Of a stretch of DNA of 64,000 nucleotides, positions 16,825 through 25,517 are shown piece after piece. The position numbers and the translations under genes are program-made. Where the stretch lies: the NCBI GenBank assembly GCA_015060555.1, contig SUYG01000046.1, positions 62,001 to 126,000 of the forward strand. Direction: 5' to 3'. The notes beneath the pieces were generated by a model. It had not been told where the DNA came from. It did not search any database and saw only the letters and a program-made list of their open reading frames with translations. Source of the stretch: Physcousia sp015060555. Its GTDB lineage: Bacteria > Bacteroidota > Bacteroidia > Bacteroidales > Bacteroidaceae. Within the stretch, counting starts at the first letter, position 1, and each line of letters starts with the position of its first letter.

Positions 16825-16871
16825 AATAAACGGTCTTTTTAGTGTAAAACATGGTTCTTGTTATCTGCCTG

Positions 16872-16903
16872 CAAAGATACAACAAAAATCCGCGAAATGC
16901 AAA
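16872..16903 (-). promoter_or_regulatory. Promoter of the DUF6078-like gene
   Basis: Read on the minus strand: TTTG, 20 bp, then TATCTTTG. This is a full match to the Bacteroidota -33/-7 consensus. Confidence 0.75.
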
Positions 16904-16937
16904 TATTACGGATTATATTTGTGTTAAATAAGTGTTA

Positions 16938-17026
16938 AATCTATCACTCTCCTCACCATCTATCACACCATCATTCACAATGCAGTCCGTTTATTATAAA
17001 TTAGTTATCTACTGTGGTGATAGATG
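16938..17026. repeat. Right inverted cluster bounding the VapE-like unit
   Basis: AATCTATCAC at 16938, CATCTATCAC at 16957 and GTGATAGATG at 17017 (gaps 9 and 50 bp). Read in reverse, order and spacing mirror the left cluster. Confidence 0.75.
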
Positions 17027-17123
17027 TGTCAGATATAACATAGAAATTATTATGTTTATGTATAAAATAAAACAACGTTATCTTTTCTCACAACGAATTA
17101 TACGAATGCCTTGTTGATGAGCT

Positions 17124-17214
17124 GGCATCACCATTGCCAGGGGGCTATCTTCTACGCCTTGACCCTGATGACTGGTATGATTTGAACAGAATAGAACGAA
17201 TGGCTTCTCTTGAC
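17124..17214 (+). pseudogene. Degenerate family-2 glycosyltransferase fragment
   Basis: With small deletions corrected, the plus strand reads GITIARG, then YLLRLDPDDWYDLNRIERM. This closely parallels AGITIAKGDYLLFLDPDDW in the intact glycosyltransferase at 21595-22755. Similarity covers only about 90 bp and no long open frame is present, so this is a relic. Confidence 0.7.
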
Positions 17215-17286
17215 AAAAAAGCAAAATATTTGTGTAGAAACTGTGTTAATATCCTCCCCAAATGCAGTTTTTTGAATTATTTTTTG

Positions 17287-17294
17287 TACCTTTG
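17287..17294 (+). promoter_or_regulatory. -7 promoter element of the toxin-antitoxin pair
   Basis: TACCTTTG followed by CCCTCG lies 33 bp before the antitoxin ATG. Confidence 0.55.
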
Positions 17295-17326
17295 CCCTCG
17301 AAATTTCATATAAATACGTATTTATT

Positions 17327-17584
17327 ATGGCAACAATGACATTACCACAGACATCCCAAATAATAGTGACGCTGGAAGATAATGCGCTTGTGGCCGACAT
17401 CAAGCGGGCACTGAAAATGATACGCGGCATAGCCTCAGTGCGTACTGCCACCATCAGTGATGACCACACCATCACCCCCGCCATGCGCCGCTCCATCAAC
17501 AAGGCTCGCCGCGAATATGCCAAGGGTGAGACCATCAAATGCAGCACCCCGGAGGAGATGCAGCGATATTTCGACAGCCTATGA
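17327..17584 (+). CDS. Probable antitoxin of a Txe/YoeB-type pair
   Basis: The 85-aa protein lies immediately upstream of a RelE-superfamily toxin and overlaps it by ATGA, the usual antitoxin position. It has an N-terminal beta-like stretch (SQIIVTLEDN), a helical middle (LVADIKRALKMIRGI) and a C-terminal tail ending YFDSL. It is not a typical YefM/Phd sequence to my eye, so the family is not assigned. It should bind and neutralise the toxin and repress the pair. Confidence 0.75.
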   Translation: MATMTLPQTSQIIVTLEDNALVADIKRALKMIRGIASVRTATISDDHTITPAMRRSINKARREYAKGETIKCSTPEEMQRYFDSL

Positions 17585-17856
17585 CCTACACGATTGAGTA
17601 CTCCAAGGAGGCTGACCGGACGTTGCGCAAGTGGAAGAAGTCTAATCCTCAGCTGTTCAAGAAGGCCACAAAGATTCTGATGGACATCATGGCGCATCCA
17701 CGTACAGGTCTGGGGCATCCCGAAGCACTCATCGGTGGCAATGATGTGACCTATTCACGGCACATTACAGCTCACGACCGCATCATTTACGATATTTACG
17801 ATGACCGTGTGACAGTCCTCGTTGTTCAGGCAGAAGAGCATTATAACGATAAATAA
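17581..17856 (+). CDS. Txe/YoeB-family toxin (RelE superfamily mRNA interferase)
   Basis: The 91-aa protein begins MTYTIEYSKEADRTLRKWKK and ends VQAEEHYNDK. This fits Txe/YoeB toxins, which cut mRNA on the ribosome; the C-terminal HY pair corresponds to the YoeB catalytic end. The block HPRTGLGHPEALIG and the central SRHITAHDRIIY are family-typical. The ATG at 17581 is set by the four-base overlap with the antitoxin stop. Confidence 0.9.
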   Translation: MTYTIEYSKEADRTLRKWKKSNPQLFKKATKILMDIMAHPRTGLGHPEALIGGNDVTYSRHITAHDRIIYDIYDDRVTVLVVQAEEHYNDK

Positions 17857-17955
17857 AAACCTTATGCAGAATACCATTAAAAAAAATACCCCTCCCAGTA
17901 AGTTTGGGCTGAAACTGACAGAAAGAGCGCTGCGGCGCACTATGATATAACTGTG

Positions 17956-17996
17956 GCACGTTCCGATTCCCCTGTGTGGAGTCGGGGCGTGCTTTT
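17956..17996 (+). terminator. Probable intrinsic terminator after the toxin gene
   Basis: A stem GCACG..CCGATTCC / GGAGTCGG..CGTGC is followed by TTTT. It lies about 100 bp downstream of the toxin stop. Confidence 0.6.
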
Positions 17997-18039
17997 GCTA
18001 TGTAAACACTTGATATTAATCTGTAAAACATAATTACTT

Positions 18040-19536
18040 ATGACACTTAAACATTTTCTTTTTTCTGCGCTTATGCTGCTGTCGGCTGGCACGGCATGGG
18101 CTGATGTGGAAATTAACGAAACGAATTTCCCGGATGCGAGTTTCCGAAATTATCTGCTGAGTCAGGATTATGGCAGCGACGGAAAGCTGACGGATGAGGA
18201 GATTGCTGGAGTGACAAGTATTAATGTATCGGGGACTTATTTTTCACCTGGAACCATCAGCAGTCTGAAGGGCATTGAATTTTTTACTGCGCTGGAAGAT
18301 CTGCGCTGCAACGACAACCAGCTCAATTCCCTTGATGTTTCGGGATGTACTGCGTTGACAACGCTGTTCTGCTACAACAACCAGCTTACTTCGCTTGACG
18401 TATCGAAGAATACTGCACTGACATTGCTGCAATGCGACAACAACCAGCTTACTTCTCTTGATGTGTCGAAGAATACTGCGCTGACAAGGCTGGAATGCTA
18501 CGACAACCCGCTTACTTCGCTTGATGTGTCTAAGAATACTGCGCTGGATACGCTGTCCTGCGGCTCCAACCAGCTTACTTCGCTTGATGTGTCGAAGAAT
18601 ACTGCGCTGATATATCTGGACTGCTTCGACAACCAGCTTACTTCTCTTGATGTGTCGAAGAATACTGCGCTGACAGGGCTGGAATGCTACAGCAACCAGC
18701 TTACTTCGCTTGATGTGTCGAAGAATACGAAGCTGACAAGTCTGAAGTGCCAAAAGAACCAGCTTACTTCTCTTGATGTGTCGAAGAATACTGCGCTGAT
18801 AGAGCTGGAATGCTACAGCAACCAACTTACTTCTCTTGATGTGTCGAAGAATACGGCGCTGGAAATATTGTGGTGCTACAACAATCAGCTTACATCTCTT
18901 GATTTGTCGAAGAATACTGCGCTGAAATATCTGTCCTGCGGCGACAACCAGCTTACTTCTCTTGATTTGTCGAAGAATACTGCGCTGATAAGGCTGCACT
19001 GCTACTCCAACCAGCTTACTTCGCTTGATGTGTCAGGATGTACGGCGCTGACAGAACTGTGGTGCTACTCCAACCAGCTTACTTCGCTTGATATATCAGG
19101 ATGTACTGCGCTGACAGAGCTGCGCTGCTACGACAACCAACTTACTTCTCTTGATGTGTCTAAGAATACGGTGCTGACAAGGCTGTACTGTTATCAGAAC
19201 CGAATAAAGGGCGCTGCTATGGATGCACTCGTGGCGAGTCTGCCGACAGTAAGCAATTACACTATGCGTGTTGTCTATTATGAGAACGAACAGAACGTGA
19301 TGACAACTACTCAGGTTGCAGTTGCAAAAGCTAAGGGATGGGAGCCTATGGAGTATGACGGACAATACTGGGTAGAATACGCAGGTGTTGACCCTTCAAC
19401 CGAAGTAAACAATGTCGAGGCTGCCGATGCTGATGATTCTGCTCCTTGGTACACTATCAATGGCGTGCAGCTTGCGGAGAAACCGACTGCTCCGGGAATT
19501 TATATCCACGGAGGAAAGAAGGTCGTTGTGAAGTAA
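18040..19536 (+). CDS. Secreted leucine-rich-repeat protein
   Basis: The 498-aa protein has a signal peptide (LKHFLFSALMLLSAGTAWA), an N-terminal cap, and from residue 95 fourteen near-identical 21-residue repeats of the pattern LTSLDVSKNTAL-xxLxCxxNQ. A short linker follows, then a tail YTINGVQLAEKPTAPGIYI ending GGKKVVVK, typical of secreted Prevotella proteins. The repeats should form a surface solenoid for binding. At DNA level the 63-bp units are very alike, so copy number may vary by recombination. No downstream partner is evident. Confidence 0.88.
   Translation: MTLKHFLFSALMLLSAGTAWADVEINETNFPDASFRNYLLSQDYGSDGKLTDEEIAGVTSINVSGTYFSPGTISSLKGIEFFTALEDLRCNDNQLNSLDVSGCTALTTLFCYNNQLTSLDVSKNTALTLLQCDNNQLTSLDVSKNTALTRLECYDNPLTSLDVSKNTALDTLSCGSNQLTSLDVSKNTALIYLDCFDNQLTSLDVSKNTALTGLECYSNQLTSLDVSKNTKLTSLKCQKNQLTSLDVSKNTALIELECYSNQLTSLDVSKNTALEILWCYNNQLTSLDLSKNTALKYLSCGDNQLTSLDLSKNTALIRLHCYSNQLTSLDVSGCTALTELWCYSNQLTSLDISGCTALTELRCYDNQLTSLDVSKNTVLTRLYCYQNRIKGAAMDALVASLPTVSNYTMRVVYYENEQNVMTTTQVAVAKAKGWEPMEYDGQYWVEYAGVDPSTEVNNVEAADADDSAPWYTINGVQLAEKPTAPGIYIHGGKKVVVK
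18322..19203 (+). repeat. Fourteen tandem 63-bp repeats in the LRR gene
   Basis: Each unit encodes one 21-aa LRR. CTTGATGTGTCGAAGAATAC recurs nearly unchanged in most units, with variation focused on the xxLxCxxNQ half. Confidence 0.85.
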
Positions 19537-19541
19537 ATAGC

Positions 19542-19578
19542 GAGCCCCTCCCGTCCTCCCCGAGAGGGAGGTGAGCTC
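19542..19578. repeat. Palindromic element copy D, intergenic
   Basis: GAGCCCCTCCC..CTCCCC / GAGAGGGAGG..GAGCTC, 6 bp after the LRR gene stop. Confidence 0.65.
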
Positions 19579-19645
19579 CGTTGCAGGGGTGCAACGAGTT
19601 AGAAAATCATCCGTCATCAAAATTTTCCCACGCAGGTGATGGCGG

Positions 19646-19885
19646 TTGAGGGGCACCGGCAACGCTACCATCACCGCCACAGTCGCTGACGGCACCAACT
19701 ACACCTACGCCACAAAGACGGCACAGTACACACTGACAGTTGAAGCCGCTACAGGCATCAGCAACGCTAAGGCAGACTTCGCAAAGAATGCCAACTGGTA
19801 CGACCTGAGCGGTCGCCCATTGAATGGCAAGCCAACCAAGGCAGGTGTCTATGTAAAGAACGGCAAAAAGGTCGTGATTAAGTGA
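19646..19885 (+). pseudogene. C-terminal fragment of a secreted Ig-like-repeat protein
   Basis: The frame reads GTGNATITATVADGTNY and KTAQYTLTVEA, which resemble the end of a bacterial Ig-like repeat, then a tail NWYDLSGRPLNGKPTKAGVY ending NGKKVVIK. The tail is the same kind as in the upstream LRR protein. No start codon, signal peptide or promoter is present, so this is a remnant of a larger gene or an unused tail cassette. Confidence 0.65.
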
Positions 19886-19958
19886 GCATAAAGCAGAGCA
19901 TGCTCATGCTTTATCGAGCGTGAGCGAGCTCGAGCAAAGCTCAAGGTCGTGATTAAGT
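19868..19958. repeat. Palindromic insertion flanked by 16-bp direct repeats
   Basis: AAGGTCGTGATTAAGT occurs at 19868-19883 and again at 19943-19958. Between them are 59 bp that start GAGC, end GCTC and contain a near-palindrome around AGCATGCT. The first copy contains the stop of the upstream fragment. Confidence 0.65.
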
Positions 19959-19980
19959 AAACATTCTTACACCCAATATC

Positions 19981-20020
19981 ATTCGGGGACGGAGCACTTT
20001 CGTATGCTTCGTCCCCGAAT
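19981..20020. terminator. Strong terminator-like hairpin
   Basis: ATTCGGGGACGGAGCA pairs with TGCTTCGTCCCCGAAT across a short loop, followed by TAATTTAT. It separates the LRR region from the glycan cluster. Confidence 0.65.
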
Positions 20021-20251
20021 TAATTTATCACGGCACGAATTACACTTTAAGATTAAATAACATTTATTTTGCGCCCATTTAGCAAAAAAATGTTTTCCTT
20101 TGCACGGTATTCCCAGAGTCCAAGCCTGCGTCATCTCCATCAATGATGCATCGATGATTGCGAAGGACACGCTGGCAATGCTTCAAGACTGACCCCGTTC
20201 ATGGTAATCAAGTTTCTATAACAAGGACTCCACCTCTTCAAGGTTTTCTGC

Positions 20252-21598
20252 ATGATGAATCGATATGAATATATAGAAAGGTTACGCGAGAAATGTCCTC
20301 ATGATTTATACGTCGTAACAGGGCAACTGAATTCGCGTACCAATGATCCCATAGATTCATGGACTTTCTTTCAGTGGCTTCAACGAAACGACATTCCGTC
20401 CAAATATGTTATTTGGAAAGAACATTTCTTGTATCAGCAGCTTGTAAAAGAAGACGCATTGAAGGATGTGATTGTCCTTAATGGCAATGGGGAAGATGAG
20501 GAGTTGTTGGAACATGATGTAGTCTTAGCCAGATGCTGTGCCTTTGTCCAAGAGAATGCCGCAATGAACCGGGGAATCCACGACTGGCTCTATCAATTGG
20601 ATGATTGCCGATTGGTCTTCCTGCAGCATGGAATAGCAGCCATCAATATTTCAGAACTGACTTGGCGCTATTTTCCTCCCTTCAACGACATGAACGTGTC
20701 CTCAAAGAGAGAAAAGGAGCTCGTCGAAAGCCTGATGCCCAAACAACCGTGGAGCAAGGATTTGTGTTTCGTCGCTGGTCTGCCTCGGTTCGACCAGTGC
20801 AGGGATCTGTCTTTTGAGTTGGACGACAATTATGTCTTTGTCATGTTTACGTGGAGGAGTTCGTTGGAAAAAGGAATAGACAACATCCACCGGTCGCTTT
20901 ATTGGCAGAATCTGATCAAGTTCTTTTCCAAAGAGAATATTCAGCGCTTCCGTGATAATGGTATCAAACTCATTGTAGCCCTCCACCATCACATCCAGAA
21001 CAGGGTTGCTGACTTTAACTTAGGCGAGAATGTGAAGTTTATCAGACAAGAGGAGATAAAATATTGGGTGTGTCACGCCAAGGCTTGTATTACGGACTGC
21101 TCGAGTATTTCCTTTGATTTCATGTTTCAACATAAGCCTACGTTCTATTGGATTCCAGATAAGGATGATCCGTATTTGGACATGAACGATGCCGATGACG
21201 GTGCAAAGGTGCAAGCTGCATTAGGTCTTCAACACCATTTCTACAACATCTGCAAGACTCCGGATGAGCTCATTGCGATGACGTGTCAATATGCAAAACA
21301 TCACTTCCAGCTGGAAGCGGAGAAATGTGCCATTGCGGACAGCTTCTTCAAGTATCGTTCCGATTTCTCGTTTCATATCTATTACCAAATAGAGCAGCGG
21401 CTCATGCTGGCTGAACGCAAAAAGTCAAGTGATTTGAGCTCACAGCTCAAACAGGCTACGGAAATGATTCTTCAAAAAGAAGGTCATATTCAGCGGCTGA
21501 ACAAGAAGAAGGCTGTACATCTGCGCGTCATACGCCTTCTCGCCTATCTGTCGGCGTTGTTATTAATTGCTCTTTTATATTCGCTGTTCGCTGTATGA
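20252..21598 (+). CDS. CDP-glycerol glycerophosphotransferase family protein (TagB/TagF-like)
   Basis: The 448-aa protein carries motifs of the Glyphos_transf family, which transfer glycerol phosphate or related polyol phosphates from CDP donors: LQHGIAA, VAGLPRFDQC, ALHHHIQN and ITDCSSISFDFMFQHKPTFY. A basic coiled segment (about 395-420) precedes one C-terminal membrane segment, so it is anchored facing the cytoplasm. Downstream genes overlap (ATGA) or follow closely, forming a glycan operon with an LtaS-like transferase. Base composition is richer in A/T than the core genes. It probably adds glycerol phosphate to a surface glycan; the acceptor is unknown. Confidence 0.82.
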   Translation: MMNRYEYIERLREKCPHDLYVVTGQLNSRTNDPIDSWTFFQWLQRNDIPSKYVIWKEHFLYQQLVKEDALKDVIVLNGNGEDEELLEHDVVLARCCAFVQENAAMNRGIHDWLYQLDDCRLVFLQHGIAAINISELTWRYFPPFNDMNVSSKREKELVESLMPKQPWSKDLCFVAGLPRFDQCRDLSFELDDNYVFVMFTWRSSLEKGIDNIHRSLYWQNLIKFFSKENIQRFRDNGIKLIVALHHHIQNRVADFNLGENVKFIRQEEIKYWVCHAKACITDCSSISFDFMFQHKPTFYWIPDKDDPYLDMNDADDGAKVQAALGLQHHFYNICKTPDELIAMTCQYAKHHFQLEAEKCAIADSFFKYRSDFSFHIYYQIEQRLMLAERKKSSDLSSQLKQATEMILQKEGHIQRLNKKKAVHLRVIRLLAYLSALLLIALLYSLFAV

Positions 21599-22755
21599 AG
21601 TTCTCCTTTATCATACCTGTTTATAATGTTGAGAAATATCTTCGTCAGTGTTTAGACTCTGTCGTGAACCAGACGTTTCAAGATATTGAGATTATTTGTG
21701 TGGATGATGGCTCAACAGATGCGTGTCCTGCAATTCTTGCTGAATACCAGCAGAAAGACAGCCGTATTCAGGTTGTGACGCAGCAAAACAGCGGCACGTT
21801 ATTAGCCCGTAAGGCAGGCATCACCATCGCCAAGGGGGACTATCTTCTGTTTCTTGACCCGGATGATTGGTTTGATTTGAACGCAGCAGAGCGTCTGGCC
21901 CAGGTCCTTGAAAAGAATGATGTGGACATTCTTCAATTCGGCCTAACTGTTGAGCCCGGAAAGGAGATGCCTGCGGAACAAATACAGGCAATAGATTCGT
22001 TTTTCAACCGTCAGGTGGAATATCTTGTAGGCAGCGATGCCGTTCTTACTGCAGGCTATATCAACGAAGTGTTGCCTTATAATCAAGTCGGAAAGGCGAT
22101 ACGCACAAGTATTGCCCAAAAGGCCTTCTCTGTGTTGCCCGAAGTCCATTGCATTTATGCAGAGGATCAGAGCTTTGGTTTTGTCCTATTCTCTTACACA
22201 CAACGTTTACTTAGCATACCCGACCGCATGTATCACTATCGAGCTGGGGTCGGAATCTCCACCAAGAATAATCTGACGGTTGCAGAATACATCAGCACCC
22301 TTGGTGCTTTCCGAGTGTTAGAGGCCTTGAAGCAGTTTGTGGCTACGCACTATGCAGATAGTCCGTTGCATCAAAGGATTCTCGCAGAAATCCAGCACTC
22401 CATGGTACGCGCCAGTGTGGAATTAGCTGCGGAAAGGACTGTCGGGTACAAAGATGTGGAGGAGTGGATGACTCCGCTCTGCGAACAAGCCCCTGCGCCA
22501 GAGATTGCCCTTCTTCTGGCAAGGAAGTTGGAAGAAAGGAAAAAACAGATGGCCGCCTTTGAACATACAACACAGGCTTTAAGGCATGAGGCAGATTCAT
22601 TCAGACGGGAGTGCGATGCACAACAGCAGGAGGCTGATTCTTTGAGAATACGAATTCGCAAGTTAAGGAAGAAGCGGAGGAGAGAAAGAATCGTGTGGGT
22701 GATGATCTGGGTCGTAACGCTTCTCCTTCTCTTTTTGATGATTACCAAAATATAA
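21595..22755 (+). CDS. Family 2 glycosyltransferase with C-terminal membrane anchor
   Basis: The 386-aa protein starts with a GT2 GT-A domain: FSFIIPVYNVEKYLRQCLDS, IICVDDGSTDACPAI, ITIAKGDYLLFLDPDDW. The second half has a charged coiled stretch (about 320-365) and a C-terminal hydrophobic anchor. It overlaps the upstream gene by ATGA and shares the coil-plus-anchor layout with it, so the two may act together at the membrane. A decayed copy of part of this gene lies at 17124-17214. The sugar donor cannot be told. Confidence 0.9.
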   Translation: MKFSFIIPVYNVEKYLRQCLDSVVNQTFQDIEIICVDDGSTDACPAILAEYQQKDSRIQVVTQQNSGTLLARKAGITIAKGDYLLFLDPDDWFDLNAAERLAQVLEKNDVDILQFGLTVEPGKEMPAEQIQAIDSFFNRQVEYLVGSDAVLTAGYINEVLPYNQVGKAIRTSIAQKAFSVLPEVHCIYAEDQSFGFVLFSYTQRLLSIPDRMYHYRAGVGISTKNNLTVAEYISTLGAFRVLEALKQFVATHYADSPLHQRILAEIQHSMVRASVELAAERTVGYKDVEEWMTPLCEQAPAPEIALLLARKLEERKKQMAAFEHTTQALRHEADSFRRECDAQQQEADSLRIRIRKLRKKRRRERIVWVMIWVVTLLLLFLMITKI

Positions 22756-22760
22756 ATGTC

Positions 22761-23717
22761 ATGAAATCTGTAGATTCAACCATTGTTATTGGAATCCTTG
22801 CACGAGATTGTGCGAATCACTTGCAAGTGAATATCCAGAAGGTAGAGGCCATGGGGGTGCTCTTTAAGGATTATCATGTGGTGGCCTATGAAAATGACAG
22901 CACGGACGGCACCACAGAACTCCTACGGGAATGGGCTCTACGGAATCCTCATGTCCTATCCTTTAACGAAAAAACTGGGCAGACGACTATTCCTCAGAAG
23001 ACTGCCGCAACGCCATATCCAGGTCAGAGTTATCCGCGTATCGAAAAGATGGCTCGTTTTCGCAATCGCGTCCTGAAAGAGGTTCGCGAGCGCTATCAAC
23101 CAGATCTCTTCTGCTTTATAGACATTGACATGGAAGATTTCGACCCCGATACCGTCGTGCAAGCTATCGATGAAGCGCCCAAGGACTGGGGGGCTCTTTT
23201 TGCCAATGGGCAGGTAATTATAGACTACAAGGACCATCAGTGCATCAGTCCCATCATGTATGATTATTTCGCCTATGTCAAGAAAGGCATCAATCCCTAT
23301 CAAGGTGGGGATTATGCCATCCGCATAGATGACAACTTAGCGCTGACATATATGGAGCAACGACTCATCAATATTCGTTCTTATCACCCCTGTCATTCCG
23401 CATTCAACGGCATTGGCATCTATCGATGGGAAGTTGTTAAAGACCTTAAGTACGTAGCATATCAGACGCCGGAGCTGAAGGCTGTCAATGCATCTTTATG
23501 CGAGCACGTGCCTTTCAACTACGAGGTGGTGAAGCAGGGCTACCAACTGTACATCGTCCGCAAGATGAAGACAAGGTTCGTGCATATACCCCCACATAAG
23601 GTCTATCACGGGCTCAACAAATGGAGAAACTACAGCCCAACGATAGACTTCTTCCTATACAATAAACCAGTCAGGAAGCGAATCATAAGTAATCTCCTAC
23701 AATCCCTGAAGATATAA
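22761..23717 (+). CDS. Putative glycosyltransferase
   Basis: The 318-aa protein looks like a GT-A fold enzyme: VIGILARDCANHLQVNIQKV, HVVAYENDSTDGTTELLREW, then a DxD-like FCFIDIDMEDFDPD and a late HSAFNGIGIYRWE. The ENDSTDGT block resembles CAP59/GT69-type mannosyltransferases, a tentative assignment. The start at ATG 22761 is chosen because longer readings run back into the preceding gene. It sits between a GT2 and an LtaS-like gene in one operon. Confidence 0.75.
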   Translation: MKSVDSTIVIGILARDCANHLQVNIQKVEAMGVLFKDYHVVAYENDSTDGTTELLREWALRNPHVLSFNEKTGQTTIPQKTAATPYPGQSYPRIEKMARFRNRVLKEVRERYQPDLFCFIDIDMEDFDPDTVVQAIDEAPKDWGALFANGQVIIDYKDHQCISPIMYDYFAYVKKGINPYQGGDYAIRIDDNLALTYMEQRLINIRSYHPCHSAFNGIGIYRWEVVKDLKYVAYQTPELKAVNASLCEHVPFNYEVVKQGYQLYIVRKMKTRFVHIPPHKVYHGLNKWRNYSPTIDFFLYNKPVRKRIISNLLQSLKI

Positions 23718-23730
23718 ACGTTGCAATTCT

Positions 23731-25485
23731 ATGCCTCGTAAACGTTTCAAAAGCCTTCTGTCCCGAATGAGCTCATTGCTCAATCTGAGGTTTATCATAC
23801 TATTTTGCATGATAGTCCTCAACTTTCTGTTTATGCACTATTACATTGCCACGCACATCGGGTTAGAGGACTATCCGAATTGTCGTGCAGTAAGTAATCT
23901 GTGGGCGTGTGTGGTTGATGCCGTAGTCATCTATCTCTTCTCATATCTGTTGACCATTGGACGGGTGCGCGTTTCACTGCCATTAGCATTTTCCTTATCA
24001 ATGGTCTTAGCATATGCCAACATTCTATATGCTCGTTTCTTTGGGATCTACTTACCTAAAAATGTGCTCTTTCAGATCGGAAATCTGAATGATAAAGACG
24101 TGTTGCTGAGCATTCTCTCAGCTGTCTCATATGTTGATGCGCTATTCCTTGTTTTTGCAGCCATTTTTGGCTTTCTGTATGTAAAATGGAAAGATAAGGG
24201 ATTGCAAAAAAAATCTTTTGCATCGTTGCTGACCTCCGTGGGCATTGTGTATATGTATTTTATTCTGTGGTTGCTCTTTCACATCGGTGATGGGAAGTAT
24301 TACCAGAGTTTCAAGGCTGGCTTCTACGATTTAGTCCCCTACTACAAATGGGAGAGTTCGGTCAAACCCAATATCTATCTCTTCAAAATGGGTTTCACTA
24401 GAAGGTTCCTCTATTGCATGAGTGATTACACTTCTAAAAACGTAGAACTGACCCGTAACCAATTGGATGAAATTATCACATACAGCTTAGACCATTCAGA
24501 AAGAGTCTCCGACAGGCCTTTGCTGAAAGACAAGAACCTCATCTTTATTCTGGTGGAGTCATATCTCTCTGAGACTATAGACTTGGTCGTGGATGGTCAT
24601 GAGATAACCCCTTTCATGAATAGGCTTAAAACGGAAAGAAATGTCTATTTTAATTCCCATATCCATCCTAATATCACATGTGGACAATCCTCGGATGGCC
24701 AACTGATTTACATGACGGGGTTATTGCCGCTACGGTCTGTAATTACGGTAGATGTCGCCAAAAGTTGTCAGCTAAAGGGTCTGCCCAAACTGTTGAAAGA
24801 GTATGGCAGAATAAAGTCTTCTCATATTGTTATTCCAACCGTAGCAACCTTTTGGTCGCAGGATGACATGTGCAAGGTGTATGGCATTGACAAAATCTAT
24901 TCAAAAGATGATGTCCAAGACCGAGTTGCGGTTTCTGCAGATTTAACAGATGAACAGATATTCTCTATGGCATCTTCTGTAGATTGCCAGACAGCACCAC
25001 CCTTCTTCTCCTTGATACTGACGATGTCAATGCACGGCCCATATCACCTGAAGCCGGATTCAGACTTCACATTGACAGACAGTAGCCTTCCTGAAAAATA
25101 CAGGAACTATCTCATTAAATGTCATTATTTTGATGAGCAAATAGAACAATATATTAACTCCCTAAAGGAAACCGGTGTATATGACAGAAGTGTGATTGTC
25201 ATTGCATCCGACCATCATATAGAGCCCAAACAACTGGACATGGAAGGTCGGATAAGTACGGACTTACCATTATATATCATCAATGGAGACATTAACATGC
25301 GCCAGTCGTGGACTGGTACGTGTAATCAGTTGGATGTTTATACGACCTTGCTGGATCTGTTTGTCCGTGATGACTGGTGTGGTCTGGGACATACGCTCTT
25401 GCGGCCTGAATACAACGATTCCTACACCCCTCAGGCTGAGCGCCTGTCGGAATGGATTCTCAGAGGTGATTATTTTAATAGATAG
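23731..25485 (+). CDS. LTA synthase / phosphoglycerol transferase-like membrane protein
   Basis: The 584-aa protein has about five N-terminal membrane segments (to roughly residue 185) and a C-terminal extracellular alkaline-phosphatase-fold domain. Metal and catalytic motifs are visible: FILVESYLSETI, CGQSSDGQLIYMTGL with serine where LtaS uses threonine, SMHGPYHL and VIASDHHIEP. Relatives transfer phosphoglycerol or phosphoethanolamine to surface glycans. With the CDP-glycerol-type gene two upstream, it suggests a polyol-phosphate-modified glycan. A phosphoethanolamine transferase is the main alternative. Confidence 0.82.
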   Translation: MPRKRFKSLLSRMSSLLNLRFIILFCMIVLNFLFMHYYIATHIGLEDYPNCRAVSNLWACVVDAVVIYLFSYLLTIGRVRVSLPLAFSLSMVLAYANILYARFFGIYLPKNVLFQIGNLNDKDVLLSILSAVSYVDALFLVFAAIFGFLYVKWKDKGLQKKSFASLLTSVGIVYMYFILWLLFHIGDGKYYQSFKAGFYDLVPYYKWESSVKPNIYLFKMGFTRRFLYCMSDYTSKNVELTRNQLDEIITYSLDHSERVSDRPLLKDKNLIFILVESYLSETIDLVVDGHEITPFMNRLKTERNVYFNSHIHPNITCGQSSDGQLIYMTGLLPLRSVITVDVAKSCQLKGLPKLLKEYGRIKSSHIVIPTVATFWSQDDMCKVYGIDKIYSKDDVQDRVAVSADLTDEQIFSMASSVDCQTAPPFFSLILTMSMHGPYHLKPDSDFTLTDSSLPEKYRNYLIKCHYFDEQIEQYINSLKETGVYDRSVIVIASDHHIEPKQLDMEGRISTDLPLYIINGDINMRQSWTGTCNQLDVYTTLLDLFVRDDWCGLGHTLLRPEYNDSYTPQAERLSEWILRGDYFNR

Positions 25486-25517
25486 CCAACAGCAAAGAAA
25501 AGCTCTTTCGTACCTCC

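Larger units (their letters stand above)
16825..17326. other. Intergenic region with promoters, inverted cluster and glycosyltransferase remnant
   Basis: No intact gene is seen. It holds the promoter of the DUF6078-like gene (16872-16903), the right inverted cluster (16938-17026), a degenerate glycosyltransferase fragment (17124-17214) and the promoter of the toxin-antitoxin pair (17287-17294). Confidence 0.7.
19537..20251. other. Intergenic region with debris of secreted proteins
   Basis: No intact gene is seen. It contains palindromic element D, a C-terminal fragment of a secreted protein (19646-19885), a palindromic insertion between 16-bp direct repeats (19868-19958) and a strong terminator hairpin (19981-20020). 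A short GT2-like phrase around 20120-20190 is not long enough to call. Confidence 0.7.

Noticed and set aside
18244..18999. Repetitive open frame opposite the LRR gene
   Set aside because: It only reflects the 63-bp repeat read backwards (ILRHIKRSKL units); no start signals or family.
20110..20200. Short GT2-like phrase (VQACVISINDAS) before the glycan cluster
   Set aside because: Only about 25 codons, with a stop, and too weak to call as a gene or relic.
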